Below, in pieces: positions 30,017 to 38,726 of a stretch of 64,000 nucleotides of DNA. The position numbers were made by a program, and so were the translations under genes. The first letter of the stretch is position 1. Each line of letters opens with the position of its first letter. This DNA comes from Bordetella pseudohinzii (GTDB taxonomy: Bacteria; Pseudomonadota; Gammaproteobacteria; Burkholderiales; Burkholderiaceae_B), in contig NZ_JHEP02000002.1 of the NCBI RefSeq assembly GCF_000657795.2, positions 416,080 through 480,079 of the forward strand, in the 5' to 3' direction. The notes beneath the pieces were generated by a model, which saw nothing but the letters and a program-made list of their open reading frames with translations, ran no database searches and was not told the DNA's origin.

Positions 30017-30637
30017 ATGCCTATCCCATCCCTTGCCCGCTGGCCCTTGCTGCTGGCCGGCATGCTTGCCGGGGCAGCCCAGGCGCAACCCTGGCCCCGT
30101 CCGCTGCTCATCGGCCCCGGCTACGGGCACTGTCCCGATTTCTATCAAGCCCTGTCCGTCGAACAGGCCCGCCAGCCCGAACTGCTTGCGCGGCTGCGCA
30201 GCTTGCCCGCCGGCGCCTATGGCCTGGCCGACGGCAAATATCTCAGCCGCCCGGAAGGCGGCACCCTGCTTGCCACGCCGCCGGCCGAGGCCGGCAGCCT
30301 GCCGCGCAACCTCTGCCTGGGCTCGTCCGCCACCTTGCACGCCGACCGCGCTCCGCGGCCCGTCCTGCCCGATGAGCAGGGCCGCCTGCGCTACCTCGAG
30401 GTACAGATCAGCATGCTCGAACGCCTGGAAGGCAAGGTTTGCGCGCTCTTCAGCCGGCGCGGCGTCGCCGCGGCCGCGGGATGCCTGGATGCGCCGCTGT
30501 CCAGTCCCGAGACCGACAGACTGCTGCAAGCCTTCAGGCTGGGCAGCACGCTGCGCCTGAGCCTGGACAGCCGGCAGCCGCGAGGCTGGCTGGCCACCGG
30601 CCAGCAGGCCTATCGCATCGAATCACTGAGCTACTGA
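30017..30637 (+). CDS. Secreted protein of unknown function, paralogue 2
   Basis: This is a 206-residue exported protein with a signal peptide (LLLAGMLAGAAQAQ, cleavage about residue 23) and no recognised family. The C-terminal third repeats the pattern of the previous gene: KVCALFSRRGVAAAAGC, LRLSLDSRQP and QQAYRIESL. The N-terminal part contains two more cysteines (GYGHCPDFYQ and RNLCLGSS) that could form a second disulfide. The shared C-terminal domain with different N-termini suggests a tandem duplication followed by divergence. Function is unknown. Confidence 0.72.
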   Translation: MPIPSLARWPLLLAGMLAGAAQAQPWPRPLLIGPGYGHCPDFYQALSVEQARQPELLARLRSLPAGAYGLADGKYLSRPEGGTLLATPPAEAGSLPRNLCLGSSATLHADRAPRPVLPDEQGRLRYLEVQISMLERLEGKVCALFSRRGVAAAAGCLDAPLSSPETDRLLQAFRLGSTLRLSLDSRQPRGWLATGQQAYRIESLSY

Positions 30638-30649
30638 AAACAGCGCCGC

Positions 30650-30674
30650 AAAAAAAAAGCGGCCTTGCGGCCGC
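30650..30674 (-). terminator. Intrinsic terminator after the thiolase gene
   Basis: On the minus strand the stem GCGGCC-GCAA-GGCCGC (30659-30674) is followed by nine T residues (30650-30658), 16 bases past the thiolase stop codon. It is also the meeting point with the convergent secreted-protein pair, and the stem could serve both strands. Confidence 0.85.
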
Positions 30675-30689
30675 CTGTTTTCAGCGGGA

Positions 30690-31871
30690 TCAGACGCGCT
30701 CGAACACCGCCGCGATACCCTGCCCGCCGCCAATGCACATGGTCACCAGCGCATAGCGGCCCTTGACGCGCTGCAGCTCGTACAAGGCCTTGACGGTAAT
30801 GATGGCGCCGGTCGCGCCGATGGGATGGCCCAGGCTGATGCCGCTGCCATTGGGATTGACCTTGGCCGGGTCCAGCTTGAGTTCGCGCGTCACGGCGCAA
30901 GCCTGCGCGGCGAAGGCCTCGTTGGCCTCGATGACATCGAGCTGGTCGACCGTCAGGCCGGCGCGCTTGAGCACGGCCTGCGTCGCCGGCACGGGCCCGA
31001 TACCCATGATTTCCGGGTCCACGCCCGAATGGGCGTAGGCCACCAGGCGGGCCAGGGGCTTGGCGCCGCGGCGGGCGGCCACGCTGCTTTCCATGAGGAC
31101 GAGCGCGCCCGCGCCGTCGTTCAGGCCCGAGGCATTGCCCGCGGTGACCGTGCCGTTTTCTTTCTGGAAGACCGGCTTGAGCTTGGACAGGCCTTCGGCG
31201 GTCACATCGCCGCGCACATGCTCGTCCACCTCGAAGACCACATCGCCCTTGCGGGTCTTGATGGTGATCGGGACGATCTGATCCTTGAAATAGCCGGCGG
31301 CGATCGCGGCGCTGGCGCGGCGATGCGACTCGGCGGCCAGGGCGTCCTGGTCGGCGCGGCTGATGCCGAAACGCGCCGCCACATTTTCCGCCGTCACGCC
31401 CATGTGCATGCGGCCGAAGGGATCCGACAGCGCGCCGGTCATCATGTCGATCATGACGCTGTCGCCCATGCGCGCGCCCCAGCGCTGGCCCTGCGCGATA
31501 TACGGCGCGCGGCTCATGCTCTCGGCGCCGGCCGCCACGGCGATCTCGGTGTCGCCCAGCATGATGCCCTGGGCGGCCGACACCACCGCCTGCAAGCCCG
31601 AGCCGCACAGCCGGTTGACGTTGAAAGCGGGGGTTTCCTTGCTGATGCCGGCGCTGATGGCGGCCACGCGGGACAGATACATGTCGCGCGGCTCGGTGCA
31701 AATGACGTTGCCCACCGCGACATGTCCGACTTCGTCGCCCTTGACGCCGGCGCGGTTCAGCGCCTCGCGGATGACGGTGGCGCCCAGGTCGCAGGGCGCC
31801 ACATCCTTCAGGGCGCCGCCAAAATCGCCTATCGCGCTGCGGGCGCCCGCGACGACCAATACTTCTTTCAT
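30690..31871 (-). CDS. Acetyl-CoA acetyltransferase (thiolase)
   Basis: This is a 393-residue thiolase II-type enzyme that condenses or cleaves acetoacetyl-CoA/3-ketoacyl-CoA. The nucleophilic cysteine is in NRLCGSGLQAVVSAAQGI (Cys about 88), the histidine is in GHPIGATGA (about 349), and the second active-site cysteine is in VTMCIGGGQGIA (about 379). The length is typical. No phaB, phaC or beta-oxidation gene lies beside it, so a role in PHB synthesis versus degradation cannot be told. A strong terminator follows. Confidence 0.93.
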   Translation of the reverse strand: MKEVLVVAGARSAIGDFGGALKDVAPCDLGATVIREALNRAGVKGDEVGHVAVGNVICTEPRDMYLSRVAAISAGISKETPAFNVNRLCGSGLQAVVSAAQGIMLGDTEIAVAAGAESMSRAPYIAQGQRWGARMGDSVMIDMMTGALSDPFGRMHMGVTAENVAARFGISRADQDALAAESHRRASAAIAAGYFKDQIVPITIKTRKGDVVFEVDEHVRGDVTAEGLSKLKPVFQKENGTVTAGNASGLNDGAGALVLMESSVAARRGAKPLARLVAYAHSGVDPEIMGIGPVPATQAVLKRAGLTVDQLDVIEANEAFAAQACAVTRELKLDPAKVNPNGSGISLGHPIGATGAIITVKALYELQRVKGRYALVTMCIGGGQGIAAVFERV

Positions 31872-31919
31872 GATGCTCCTCCTTGAATGGTTATCTCAGA
31901 CGAACATCATACTCGCGCC

Positions 31920-32294
31920 TCAGCGTCCGGCGGCGGCCGCGCTCAGGCCATTGGCCACGCCCATATCCGTCTTGGGCACATCGCGCAGCACCACCCGGAC
32001 GTCCTGGCCGCTGATGCCGATGCTGTCGCAGGCCGCCTGGTTCAGGGCGGCGATCAGGGCGGCCTTGAGCTCGACGCTGCGCCCGGCGATCAGGTCCACC
32101 GTGACGAGGGCCATTGCCTTGCCCAGCTCTCCCGCCACGATGACGTGCTCGGAGGCCACCTCTTGCAGGGTGACGCGCACGCTGGCGACCGGCGCGGCGA
32201 TGCTGTCGACGACAGCCTGGCTGAGCCCCTTGAGCAAGGCGGCTTTGGCGGCGGGCGTATGGCCCTGCATGATCTGGACATTCAGGATGGGCAT
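31920..32294 (-). CDS. Fused two-domain 4-oxalocrotonate-tautomerase-like protein
   Basis: This 124-residue protein consists of two copies of the roughly 60-residue 4-OT fold. The first begins with Pro1 after the start Met (MPILNVQIMQGHTPAAKAAL), the catalytic base of the superfamily. The second (about residues 64-117; ALVTVDLIAGRSVELKAALI) aligns strand for strand with the first but has no N-terminal proline, so only one half can have the Pro1 active site. Single-domain 4-OT subunits are about 62 residues. The start at 32294 is chosen because it puts Pro at position 2. The substrate is unknown. Confidence 0.83.
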   Translation of the reverse strand: MPILNVQIMQGHTPAAKAALLKGLSQAVVDSIAAPVASVRVTLQEVASEHVIVAGELGKAMALVTVDLIAGRSVELKAALIAALNQAACDSIGISGQDVRVVLRDVPKTDMGVANGLSAAAAGR

Positions 32295-32305
32295 GGCGGA
32301 TTCCG

Positions 32306-32340
32306 AAAAAAAGGGGGGGACACCCCCTGTCGAAGGGGGT
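32306..32340 (-). terminator. Intrinsic terminator after the betaine-type ABC operon
   Basis: On the minus strand ACCCCC (32335-32340) pairs with GGGGGT (32322-32327) and, after a further C-run, a T7 tract occurs at 32306-32312. It lies about 35 bp past the stop of the ATP-binding subunit gene and just upstream of the tautomerase start. Confidence 0.6.
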
Positions 32341-32375
32341 CCCATCATAGCCCCGCTTTGGCGTCATGCCCAGGC

Positions 32376-33605
32376 TTAATCCTGGGCTTGCTCGGCCCCA
32401 TCCGACTGCGCGGCCGCCTCGTTGTTCTCGGCCACCACGGGGGCGACCAGTTCGACGACCTTCTTGCGCGAGAGCATGCCGATGAACTCATCGTCCTCGC
32501 CGGTCACAGCCACCGGCTGGTCGCTGTGCACCAGCTGCGACAGCACCTGGTCCAGACCGGCCGTGGCCGGCACGGAGGCGAGGTCCTCGACATAGCGCGA
32601 CACATCGCGGGCGCCCTCTTCCTGCGCGCGGACGGCGGCCTGCTCGGTCAGGACGCCGGCCAGCCGCTTGCCGTCCAGCACCGGGGCATACTCGTAATTG
32701 AGCGCCCGCATGCGCTCCAGCGAGTGCGCGGGACGGGAACGCATGGTCAGCGTCAGGCGCGACGGATTGACCGCATGCGCGGCATTGAGCACCTTGGTGC
32801 GGTTCACATCCTGCAGGAAGGCCTGCACATAATCGTTGGCCGGACTGAGCAGGATGTCTTCCGGCGTGCCTTCCTGGACCAGTTCGCCGTCCTTGAGGAT
32901 GGCGATGCGGTTGCCCAGGCGCAAGGCCTCGTCCAGATCATGCGTGATGAAGACGATGGTCTTGTTCAGCTTGGCCTGCAGTTGCAGCAGATGGTCCTGC
33001 ATCTCGCGCCGGATAAGCGGGTCCAGGGCCGAGAAGGCCTCGTCCATCAGCAGGATTTCGGCGTCGGTGGCCAGGGCCCGCGCCAGGCCGACTCGCTGCT
33101 GCATGCCGCCGGACAGCTGATGCGGATATTGCGATTCAAAGCCGCTCAGGCCCACCTGCTCCAGCCAGTGGCGGGCGCGCTGCTCGCGCTCGGCCCGGGC
33201 CACGCCCTGCACGGTCAGCCCGTAGGCGGCGTTGTCCAGCACCGTGCGGTGCGGAAACAGGCCGAAGCGCTGGAAGACCATGCTCATCTTTTTCTGGCGG
33301 AAAGTCTCCAGCTCGCGCTTGTTCAGGCTCACCACATCGACGCCATCGACCAGGATCTGGCCGGCGCTGGGCTCGATCAGGCGATTGAAATGGCGGATCA
33401 GCGTGGACTTGCCGGACCCGGACAGGCCCATGATGACGAAGATGCTGCCTTCGTCTATCGACAGACTGATATTGCGCAGGCCCAGGGTATGGCCGGTTTC
33501 GGCCAGCAGCGCTTCCTTGCTGATGCCGTCCTGGGCGGCCTTGAGGCATTTCTGCGGGTGCGGCCCGAAGATCTTGTAGATGTTCTTGACTTCAATCTTG
33601 CTCAT
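32376..33605 (-). CDS. proV: Glycine betaine/proline-type ABC transporter, ATP-binding subunit
   Basis: This is the ATPase of an osmoprotectant importer (QAT family). The 409-residue product has Walker A GLSGSGKST (about residues 59-67), the Q-loop MVFQRFGLFPHRTV, the signature LSGGMQQRVGLARAL (about 164-178) and Walker B ILLMDEAFSALDP (about 183-195). The C-terminal 120 residues carry tandem CBS-like segments, which act as ionic-strength sensors in OpuA-type relatives. It overlaps the permease gene by ATGA and ends before a terminator. Confidence 0.92.
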   Translation of the reverse strand: MSKIEVKNIYKIFGPHPQKCLKAAQDGISKEALLAETGHTLGLRNISLSIDEGSIFVIMGLSGSGKSTLIRHFNRLIEPSAGQILVDGVDVVSLNKRELETFRQKKMSMVFQRFGLFPHRTVLDNAAYGLTVQGVARAEREQRARHWLEQVGLSGFESQYPHQLSGGMQQRVGLARALATDAEILLMDEAFSALDPLIRREMQDHLLQLQAKLNKTIVFITHDLDEALRLGNRIAILKDGELVQEGTPEDILLSPANDYVQAFLQDVNRTKVLNAAHAVNPSRLTLTMRSRPAHSLERMRALNYEYAPVLDGKRLAGVLTEQAAVRAQEEGARDVSRYVEDLASVPATAGLDQVLSQLVHSDQPVAVTGEDDEFIGMLSRKKVVELVAPVVAENNEAAAQSDGAEQAQD

Positions 33606-34459
33606 CGTTGGCCTCCTACTCGCACACGCTGCCCATAGGACTGCGTGATGCGGTCAAACAATACGGCCAGCACCACGATGCCCAGGCCCGCCAGCAGGCC
33701 GCGGCCGACCTCCAGGCGGTTGATGCCCAGCAGCACTTCATAGCCCAGTCCGCGCGCGCCGATCATGGAGGCGATCACCACCATGGACAGGGCCATCATC
33801 GTGGTCTGGTTCACGCCGGCCATGATGTTGGGCAGGGCCAGCGGCAGTTGCACGCCGAACAGCTGCTGGCGCGAGTTGGCGCCAAAGGCGCGCGAGGCTT
33901 CGAGCACCTCGCGGTCGACCAGGCGGATGCCCAGGTCGGTCAGACGGATCAGGGGCGGCACGGCGTAGATGACGGTGGCGATCAGGGCGGGGATCTTGCC
34001 CAGGCCGAACAGCATCACCACCGGGATCAGGTAGACGAAGCTGGGCATGGTCTGCATCACATCCAGCACGGGCAGCATGGCCGAGCGCAGCCATTGCACA
34101 CGGGCCATGAGGATGCCCAGCGGGATGCCGATGATCACCGACAGGCCGGCGGCCATGATCATCAGCGCCAGCGTCTGCATGCCGGCGTCCCACAGGCCGA
34201 GCAGGCCGATCACGCACAGCAGCGCGCCCATGGCCACGCTCAGGCCGATGCGCCGGCTCACCAGCCAGGCGATCGCCACCGTGGCCAGCACCACGGCCCA
34301 CCAAGGGGAGGTGCGCAGCAGGTGCTCAAGCCAGACCAGCACCTTCAGCACCGGGCTGGCCAGGGCTTCAAGCGTGTCGGCGTATTGGGTCACGAGGTGA
34401 TCGACGAAACGATCGATCGCCCCGCGCACGGATTTCGCAGGTATCCATTCAGGAAACAT
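33602..34459 (-). CDS. proW: Glycine betaine/proline-type ABC transporter, permease
   Basis: This is the membrane subunit of the osmoprotectant importer: 285 residues with about seven helices. The cytoplasmic coupling EAA-like loop is EASRAFGANSRQQLFGVQLPLALPNIMAGVNQ-type (about residues 180-210), typical of ProW/OpuAB. The N-terminus (MFPEWIPAKSVRGAIDRFVD) is amphipathic. The gene is separated from the binding-protein gene by 133 bp holding strong GC-rich hairpins, while the ATPase gene overlaps its stop. Confidence 0.92.
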   Translation of the reverse strand: MFPEWIPAKSVRGAIDRFVDHLVTQYADTLEALASPVLKVLVWLEHLLRTSPWWAVVLATVAIAWLVSRRIGLSVAMGALLCVIGLLGLWDAGMQTLALMIMAAGLSVIIGIPLGILMARVQWLRSAMLPVLDVMQTMPSFVYLIPVVMLFGLGKIPALIATVIYAVPPLIRLTDLGIRLVDREVLEASRAFGANSRQQLFGVQLPLALPNIMAGVNQTTMMALSMVVIASMIGARGLGYEVLLGINRLEVGRGLLAGLGIVVLAVLFDRITQSYGQRVRVGGQR

Positions 34460-34545
34460 CGGAGAACTCCTCTTCCGGGAGATTGCATGCCACCGCGGCG
34501 GTCAAGGCATGCTCGGGAAAATCATCGCGGCCATCGCGGCCGGAT

Positions 34546-34583
34546 GGGGGCGGCGGGGCCGCCCCCGGCCCCGGGGAGGGGCC
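34546..34583 (-). other. Tandem GC-rich hairpins inside the betaine ABC operon
   Basis: GGGGGCGGC (34546-34554) pairs perfectly with 34558-34566 around a GGG loop. A second stem, GGCCCC (34567-34572) with GGGGCC (34578-34583), follows. They lie just after the binding-protein stop and before the permease start, with no T-tract. Such structures often stabilise the upstream mRNA so that the binding protein is made in excess. Confidence 0.55.
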
Positions 34584-34592
34584 GGCATGGCC

Positions 34593-35588
34593 TCAGAGCG
34601 AGGCCTCGACACGGGTGGCCACATCGGCGGGCACCCACTTCTTCCAGACGTCGGCCTTGTTCTTGAGGAACCACTGCGCCACGTCGGCGGAGTCATCGCC
34701 CGACGACTCCATGTGGGCCAGCGTCTCGTCCATCTGTTCGCGCGGCACGGCCACCTTGGACAGGAAGCCGGTCAGCTGGGGCGCCTCTTGCGAGAAGGCC
34801 GTGCTCACCGCGGTGAAGACGGGATTGTCCGGATAGGCGCTGGGCTGGGGGTTGTCGCACTTGGGCGCGGTCAGGCACTTGTGCTTCTCGGCGTCGTAGG
34901 GAGGCAGCTCCAGCTTGACCAGGTCCATGGCGCCCACCAGGGGCGTCGGATACCAGTAATAGAACACCACGTCCTGCTTGCGCTTGTAGGCCGACATCAA
35001 AGCCGCCTTCTGCGCGGCGCCGGTGCCCGGCGAGTACAGGGTGAAGCTGTCATCGAGCTTGAGCGCGTGGAACAGATTGGTGCTCGTCACCTCGCAGCCC
35101 CAGCCGGCCGGGCAGCCGTAGAAGCGGCCCTTGCCCGGCTCTTCGGGATCCTTGAACTTATCCTTGAACTTGGGCAGGTCGGCCGCCGACTTCAGCTCGG
35201 GATAGCGTTCGGCCGTGTAGCGCGGAATGAACCAGGCCTCGCCGCCCAGATAGACATCGCCCACGCGCTTGACCTTGCCGGTCTTTTCGGCCTTCTCCCA
35301 GGGAGCGGCGACACTGTTCAGCCAGATCTCGGTATTGACGTCCAGATCGCCGCGCTCCAGCGCCGCCAGGGCGGGCAGGGTCTCGGTGGGCAGGACTTCG
35401 GTCTTGCAGCCGTAACCCTTTTCCATGATGAAACGTTCGACGTCGACCAGGACCAGGTTGGATTCCCAGTTCATCCCGCCGAACTTCACGGGACGCTTGA
35501 TTTCGCACTGGGGCGCGGCATGGGCGGCGCCGGCGAAAACGGTAAATAGGGCCGTTGCGGCCAGGGCCTTCAGGGGGGTGAAACGCAT
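34593..35588 (-). CDS. proX: Glycine betaine/proline-type ABC transporter, substrate-binding protein
   Basis: This is a periplasmic ligand-binding protein of the OpuAC family, 331 residues, with a signal peptide (MRFTPLKALAATALFTVFAG, cleavage after AHA about residue 23). Aromatic residues for cation-pi binding of quaternary ammonium groups are plausible in GGMNWESN, GGEAWFIP, GCPAGWGCE and VVFYYWYPTPL. The start at 35588 is set by GGAGG eight bases upstream; the longer open frame lacks family similarity. It is the first gene of the three-gene operon. The ligand could be glycine betaine, proline, choline or carnitine. Confidence 0.92.
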   Translation of the reverse strand: MRFTPLKALAATALFTVFAGAAHAAPQCEIKRPVKFGGMNWESNLVLVDVERFIMEKGYGCKTEVLPTETLPALAALERGDLDVNTEIWLNSVAAPWEKAEKTGKVKRVGDVYLGGEAWFIPRYTAERYPELKSAADLPKFKDKFKDPEEPGKGRFYGCPAGWGCEVTSTNLFHALKLDDSFTLYSPGTGAAQKAALMSAYKRKQDVVFYYWYPTPLVGAMDLVKLELPPYDAEKHKCLTAPKCDNPQPSAYPDNPVFTAVSTAFSQEAPQLTGFLSKVAVPREQMDETLAHMESSGDDSADVAQWFLKNKADVWKKWVPADVATRVEASL

Positions 35589-35603
35589 GGCTTTTGCCTC
35601 CAT

Positions 35604-36050
35604 AGGTTCAGGGACACAGCCAATGCGAAACATCGCAGGCCATGCCGTGGAGCTAAGGGGGTTGTGCGGAAGACGGGCAAAACCGCCAATACAAACCGAC
35701 ACTCACAGCAGAAAGCGCGGCCCGGGGGGCAGGCTTTCCGGATGACAGCGCCATGGCTTCCGGGCAGGCCCGGCCATCACGGCGCAGAAAATTGAAAGAA
35801 ACTCAATGAAGAAGACAGCATGTTAGACGATTTTGACAACGCAACCAAGCTTTGGTGATTACATTCAGTAGCATTCTGGTCTGTAAACGCCTAGGGAAAG
35901 TCCTGAGCGGCAGGGCGCCGCGCTGGGAATTCCCCTCCCGCTGCGGTGCAACAAAAAACACGCGCCCAACGTTGCATTAAGTTACTAATTTATTGGATTT
36001 TGACCTGGGTAAAGCCGATGTCATGCCCGGGCGGCGGCCAGAATCCGGGC
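35604..36050. other. Long intergenic region upstream of proX
   Basis: About 450 bp without a convincing gene, noticeably more AT-rich than its surroundings between about 35790 and 36010. It holds the likely promoter of the proX operon (35820-35848). Nothing else was identified; a small RNA cannot be excluded in the AT-rich 35940-36010 part. Confidence 0.5.
35820..35848 (-). promoter_or_regulatory. Candidate sigma-70 promoter of the proX operon
   Basis: On the minus strand TTGGTT (35843-35848) and TAACAT (35820-35825) are separated by 17 bp. The site is about 230 bp upstream of the proX start, leaving a long leader. The -35 is a weak match. Confidence 0.35.
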
Positions 36051-36078
36051 AAAAAAACAGCCCCCGGGGGGGGGCTGT
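36051..36078 (-). terminator. Intrinsic terminator after the cyclopropane synthase gene
   Basis: On the minus strand the nine-base stem ACAGCCCCC / GGGGGCTGT (36057-36065 with 36070-36078) has a four-base loop and is followed by T7 (36051-36057). It starts six bases after the stop codon, a textbook position. Confidence 0.88.
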
Positions 36079-36083
36079 GGGCT

Positions 36084-37364
36084 TCAGGCCTTGATGTCCT
36101 GGTACATATATTCCCGCCGCCAGGGGTATTGGCGGTCCGGCGGGTAGTTCAACTCCTGGTCGTCCCCCTTGGCCGGCGTGCTCACCAGGACTTGATGCAG
36201 GGCAATCCAGCCATGCTCGAAGGCCATGGCGCAACCCGCCAGGTAGAGCCGGTAGGCGCGCAGCGAGCGCGCGCCCTGCTCGCCCGACAGAATCCGCGCG
36301 GCTTCGTCCAGCTTGGACTCCAGCTCGTCGCTCCAGGCCCATAGCGTGCGCGCGTAATGCGGCCGCAGGTTTTCGACGTCGCAGGCTTCCAGCCCCCCTC
36401 CGGTCACGGCCTCGAGCACACTGCTGATATGGGTGAGCTCGCCGCCCGGGAAGATGTACTTCTCGATGAACTCGCCCATGCCGCTGCCCAGTTCGGCGTT
36501 ATAGACGCCCGCAGCGGTGATGCCGTGGTTCATGATGAGACCGCCGGGCTTGACCAGATTGCGCAGCTTGGCAAAGTAGCCCGGCAGCTGGGCGCGGCCC
36601 ACATGCTCGAACATGCCAACCGAGGCGATCTTGTCGTAGGGCTGGCTCTCGTCGAGCTTGCGGTAATCCAGCAGCTCCATGCGCACCCGCCCGGACAGGC
36701 CCTTGGCCTCGATCAGGCGGTTCACGTGGGCATGCTGGTTGCGCGACAGCGTGATGCCTGTTGCATCCACGCCGTAGTTTTCGGCGGCCCAGAGCAAGAG
36801 GCCGCCCCAGCCCGCGCCCACGTCCAGAAAACGCTCGCCCTCGCGCAGCCGCAGTTTGCGACAGATGAGATCCAGCTTGGCCTCCTGGGCCTGGGCCAGC
36901 GTCATGCCGGGCTCACGGTAATAGGCGCAGGAATAGACCCGGCGCGGATCCAGCCACAAGGCGTAGAAATCATCCGACAGGTCATAGTGGAATTCGATCT
37001 GCTTGGCATCGCGCTCGACGGAATGCCGCCAGACGGACGTGACCTTGCGGATCAGCTCGGTCAGCCAGCCGCCCCGCGCCGCCTCGACCGGCGAGCCCGG
37101 CAGGAGCGCGGCGGCCGCGGCCATCACGTCGCGCATCCGACCCTGGATATCAATGCGCCCTTCGACATAATCCTGGCCCAGCACGCCGACCGCGCCTTCG
37201 GCCAGGTGGGCCAGCGCCCCCTTGTCGCGGGCAACGAATCGCACCTTGGCATCGGGCGGCCCCAGGACGGTTCCATCGGGCATTTGCAATTGCACGGACA
37301 CCGGCAGCGCGGTGAGCTTGCGTTCGACAACAGACAGCAAAGGATTTACCAATTCCCTCTCCAC
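36084..37364 (-). CDS. cfa: Cyclopropane-fatty-acyl-phospholipid synthase
   Basis: This enzyme transfers a methylene group from S-adenosylmethionine to double bonds of membrane phospholipid acyl chains, making the envelope more acid- and stress-tolerant. The 426-residue protein has an N-terminal SCP2-like lipid-binding part and a C-terminal class I methyltransferase with FLDVGAGWGGLLLWAAENYG (about residues 200-219). YSCAYYREPGMTLAQAQEAK (about 165-184) is characteristic of the family, as is GMFEHVGRAQLPGYF. Length is typical. A strong terminator follows. Confidence 0.92.
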   Translation of the reverse strand: MERELVNPLLSVVERKLTALPVSVQLQMPDGTVLGPPDAKVRFVARDKGALAHLAEGAVGVLGQDYVEGRIDIQGRMRDVMAAAAALLPGSPVEAARGGWLTELIRKVTSVWRHSVERDAKQIEFHYDLSDDFYALWLDPRRVYSCAYYREPGMTLAQAQEAKLDLICRKLRLREGERFLDVGAGWGGLLLWAAENYGVDATGITLSRNQHAHVNRLIEAKGLSGRVRMELLDYRKLDESQPYDKIASVGMFEHVGRAQLPGYFAKLRNLVKPGGLIMNHGITAAGVYNAELGSGMGEFIEKYIFPGGELTHISSVLEAVTGGGLEACDVENLRPHYARTLWAWSDELESKLDEAARILSGEQGARSLRAYRLYLAGCAMAFEHGWIALHQVLVSTPAKGDDQELNYPPDRQYPWRREYMYQDIKA

Positions 37365-37505
37365 TGAACATGAACGACAGGGCGACTTTATCGGAAAATT
37401 GTTGAAATTTGCACGTAAGGTCGTGCGTGCTACAGTCGTCGGCTTGGCCGTATTCCGGGACAGAACCAGAATACGCCGAGGTTTTCCGCCGTTTTTTCCC
37501 GCCCG

Positions 37506-38726
37506 ATGCCCCCACCCTCGCCACCGCCCTCACCCCGTTCCGACTCCTTGGGCCGCAGCCTGCCCGGCTGGCTGATCCTGATGGGCGCGCTCACCGCCAT
37601 CGGGCCGTTCTCCATCGATATGTATCTGCCGGCTTTTCCGACGATCGCCCAGGAACTGGGCGTCACGCGCGGGGATGTCGAACGCACGCTGGCCGCCTAC
37701 CTTATCGGACTGGCGATGGCCCAGGTGGTCTACGGACCGCTGGCCGACCGCTATGGGCGCAGACTGCCCATGATGACGGGGCTGGTGCTCTATATCATTG
37801 CCTCGCTGGGCTGTGCGCTGGCGGGCAGCATCGAAACCCTGACCGGCTGGCGCGTGGTCCAGGCGCTGGGCGGCGCGGCCGGCGTCGTGATCCCGCGCGC
37901 GGTGATCCGCGATCACTATGAAACCCAGGACGCCGCGCGCGCCATGTCGCTGCTCATGCTCATCATGGGTCTGGCCCCCATCCTGGCGCCGGTGGCGGGC
38001 GGGCAATTGCTTGCCATCGTGGGCTGGCGCAGCCTGTTCTGGCTCATGGTCCTGGCCGCCGCGGCCATGCTGGCCAGCGTCGTATTCATCATGAAGGAGT
38101 CGCTCGCCCCCGAACGCATGGTGCCCCTGCGATGGCACACCATTTTCGGCAATTACCGCGCCCTGCTGTCGCACCGGGCCTTCCTGGCCCATAGCCTGTC
38201 CGGCGGGCTGGGCCAGGCCGGCATGTTCGCCTATATCGTCGGCTCGCCGCGCATCTTCATCGAGTTCTATGGTGTCGCGCCGCAATACTATGGCCTGCTG
38301 TTCGGCATCAACGCCGCCGCCCTCATCTTCGGCTCGCAGATCAGCGCCCGCCTGCTGCGCCGCCACCAGCCGGCCACGCTGCAGCGCCGCGCGCAAAACG
38401 CCCTGGCCATCGCCAGCCTGACCGCGGTGCTGCTGACCGTGGCGGGGCTGATGAGCCTGCCGGTGCTGATGGCCTGCCTGATCGGTTACATGTTCAGCCA
38501 GGGCTTTGTGAACCCGAACTCCGCCGCGCTGGCCCTGTCCGAACAAGGCCGGCGCCTGGGCGCCGCCTCGGCCATGCTCGGCACCCTGCAGCTGTCCTGC
38601 GGCGCGCTGGCCGGGCTGCTGATCAGCGTCTGGCAAACTCAGAGCCCCCTGCCCCTGACCACGGTGCTGGCCTGTTGCGCCTGCCTCTCGTGGGCCGCCG
38701 GCAGGGTGGCAAGACGCGGCGCTTGA
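37506..38726 (+). CDS. Bcr/CflA-family multidrug efflux MFS transporter
   Basis: This is a 12-helix drug:H+ antiporter of 406 residues. The Bcr/CflA signature is in helix 1 (IGPFSIDMYLPAFPTIAQEL, about residues 34-53), and the loop 2-3 motif is GPLADRYGRRLPMM (about 77-90). The antiporter motif C region is LMLIMGLAPILAPVAGG (about 151-167). Relatives export bicyclomycin, chloramphenicol or sulfonamides. The first codons are proline/serine-rich (MPPPSPPPSPRSD), which is unusual but does not affect the frame. It is divergent from cfa and its stop overlaps the -35 box of the rpmB promoter. Confidence 0.87.
   Translation: MPPPSPPPSPRSDSLGRSLPGWLILMGALTAIGPFSIDMYLPAFPTIAQELGVTRGDVERTLAAYLIGLAMAQVVYGPLADRYGRRLPMMTGLVLYIIASLGCALAGSIETLTGWRVVQALGGAAGVVIPRAVIRDHYETQDAARAMSLLMLIMGLAPILAPVAGGQLLAIVGWRSLFWLMVLAAAAMLASVVFIMKESLAPERMVPLRWHTIFGNYRALLSHRAFLAHSLSGGLGQAGMFAYIVGSPRIFIEFYGVAPQYYGLLFGINAAALIFGSQISARLLRRHQPATLQRRAQNALAIASLTAVLLTVAGLMSLPVLMACLIGYMFSQGFVNPNSAALALSEQGRRLGAASAMLGTLQLSCGALAGLLISVWQTQSPLPLTTVLACCACLSWAAGRVARRGA

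Noticed and set aside
35831..35860. Plus-strand TTGACA at about 35834 as a promoter
   Set aside because: No suitable -10 follows and no plus-strand gene lies downstream before 37506.
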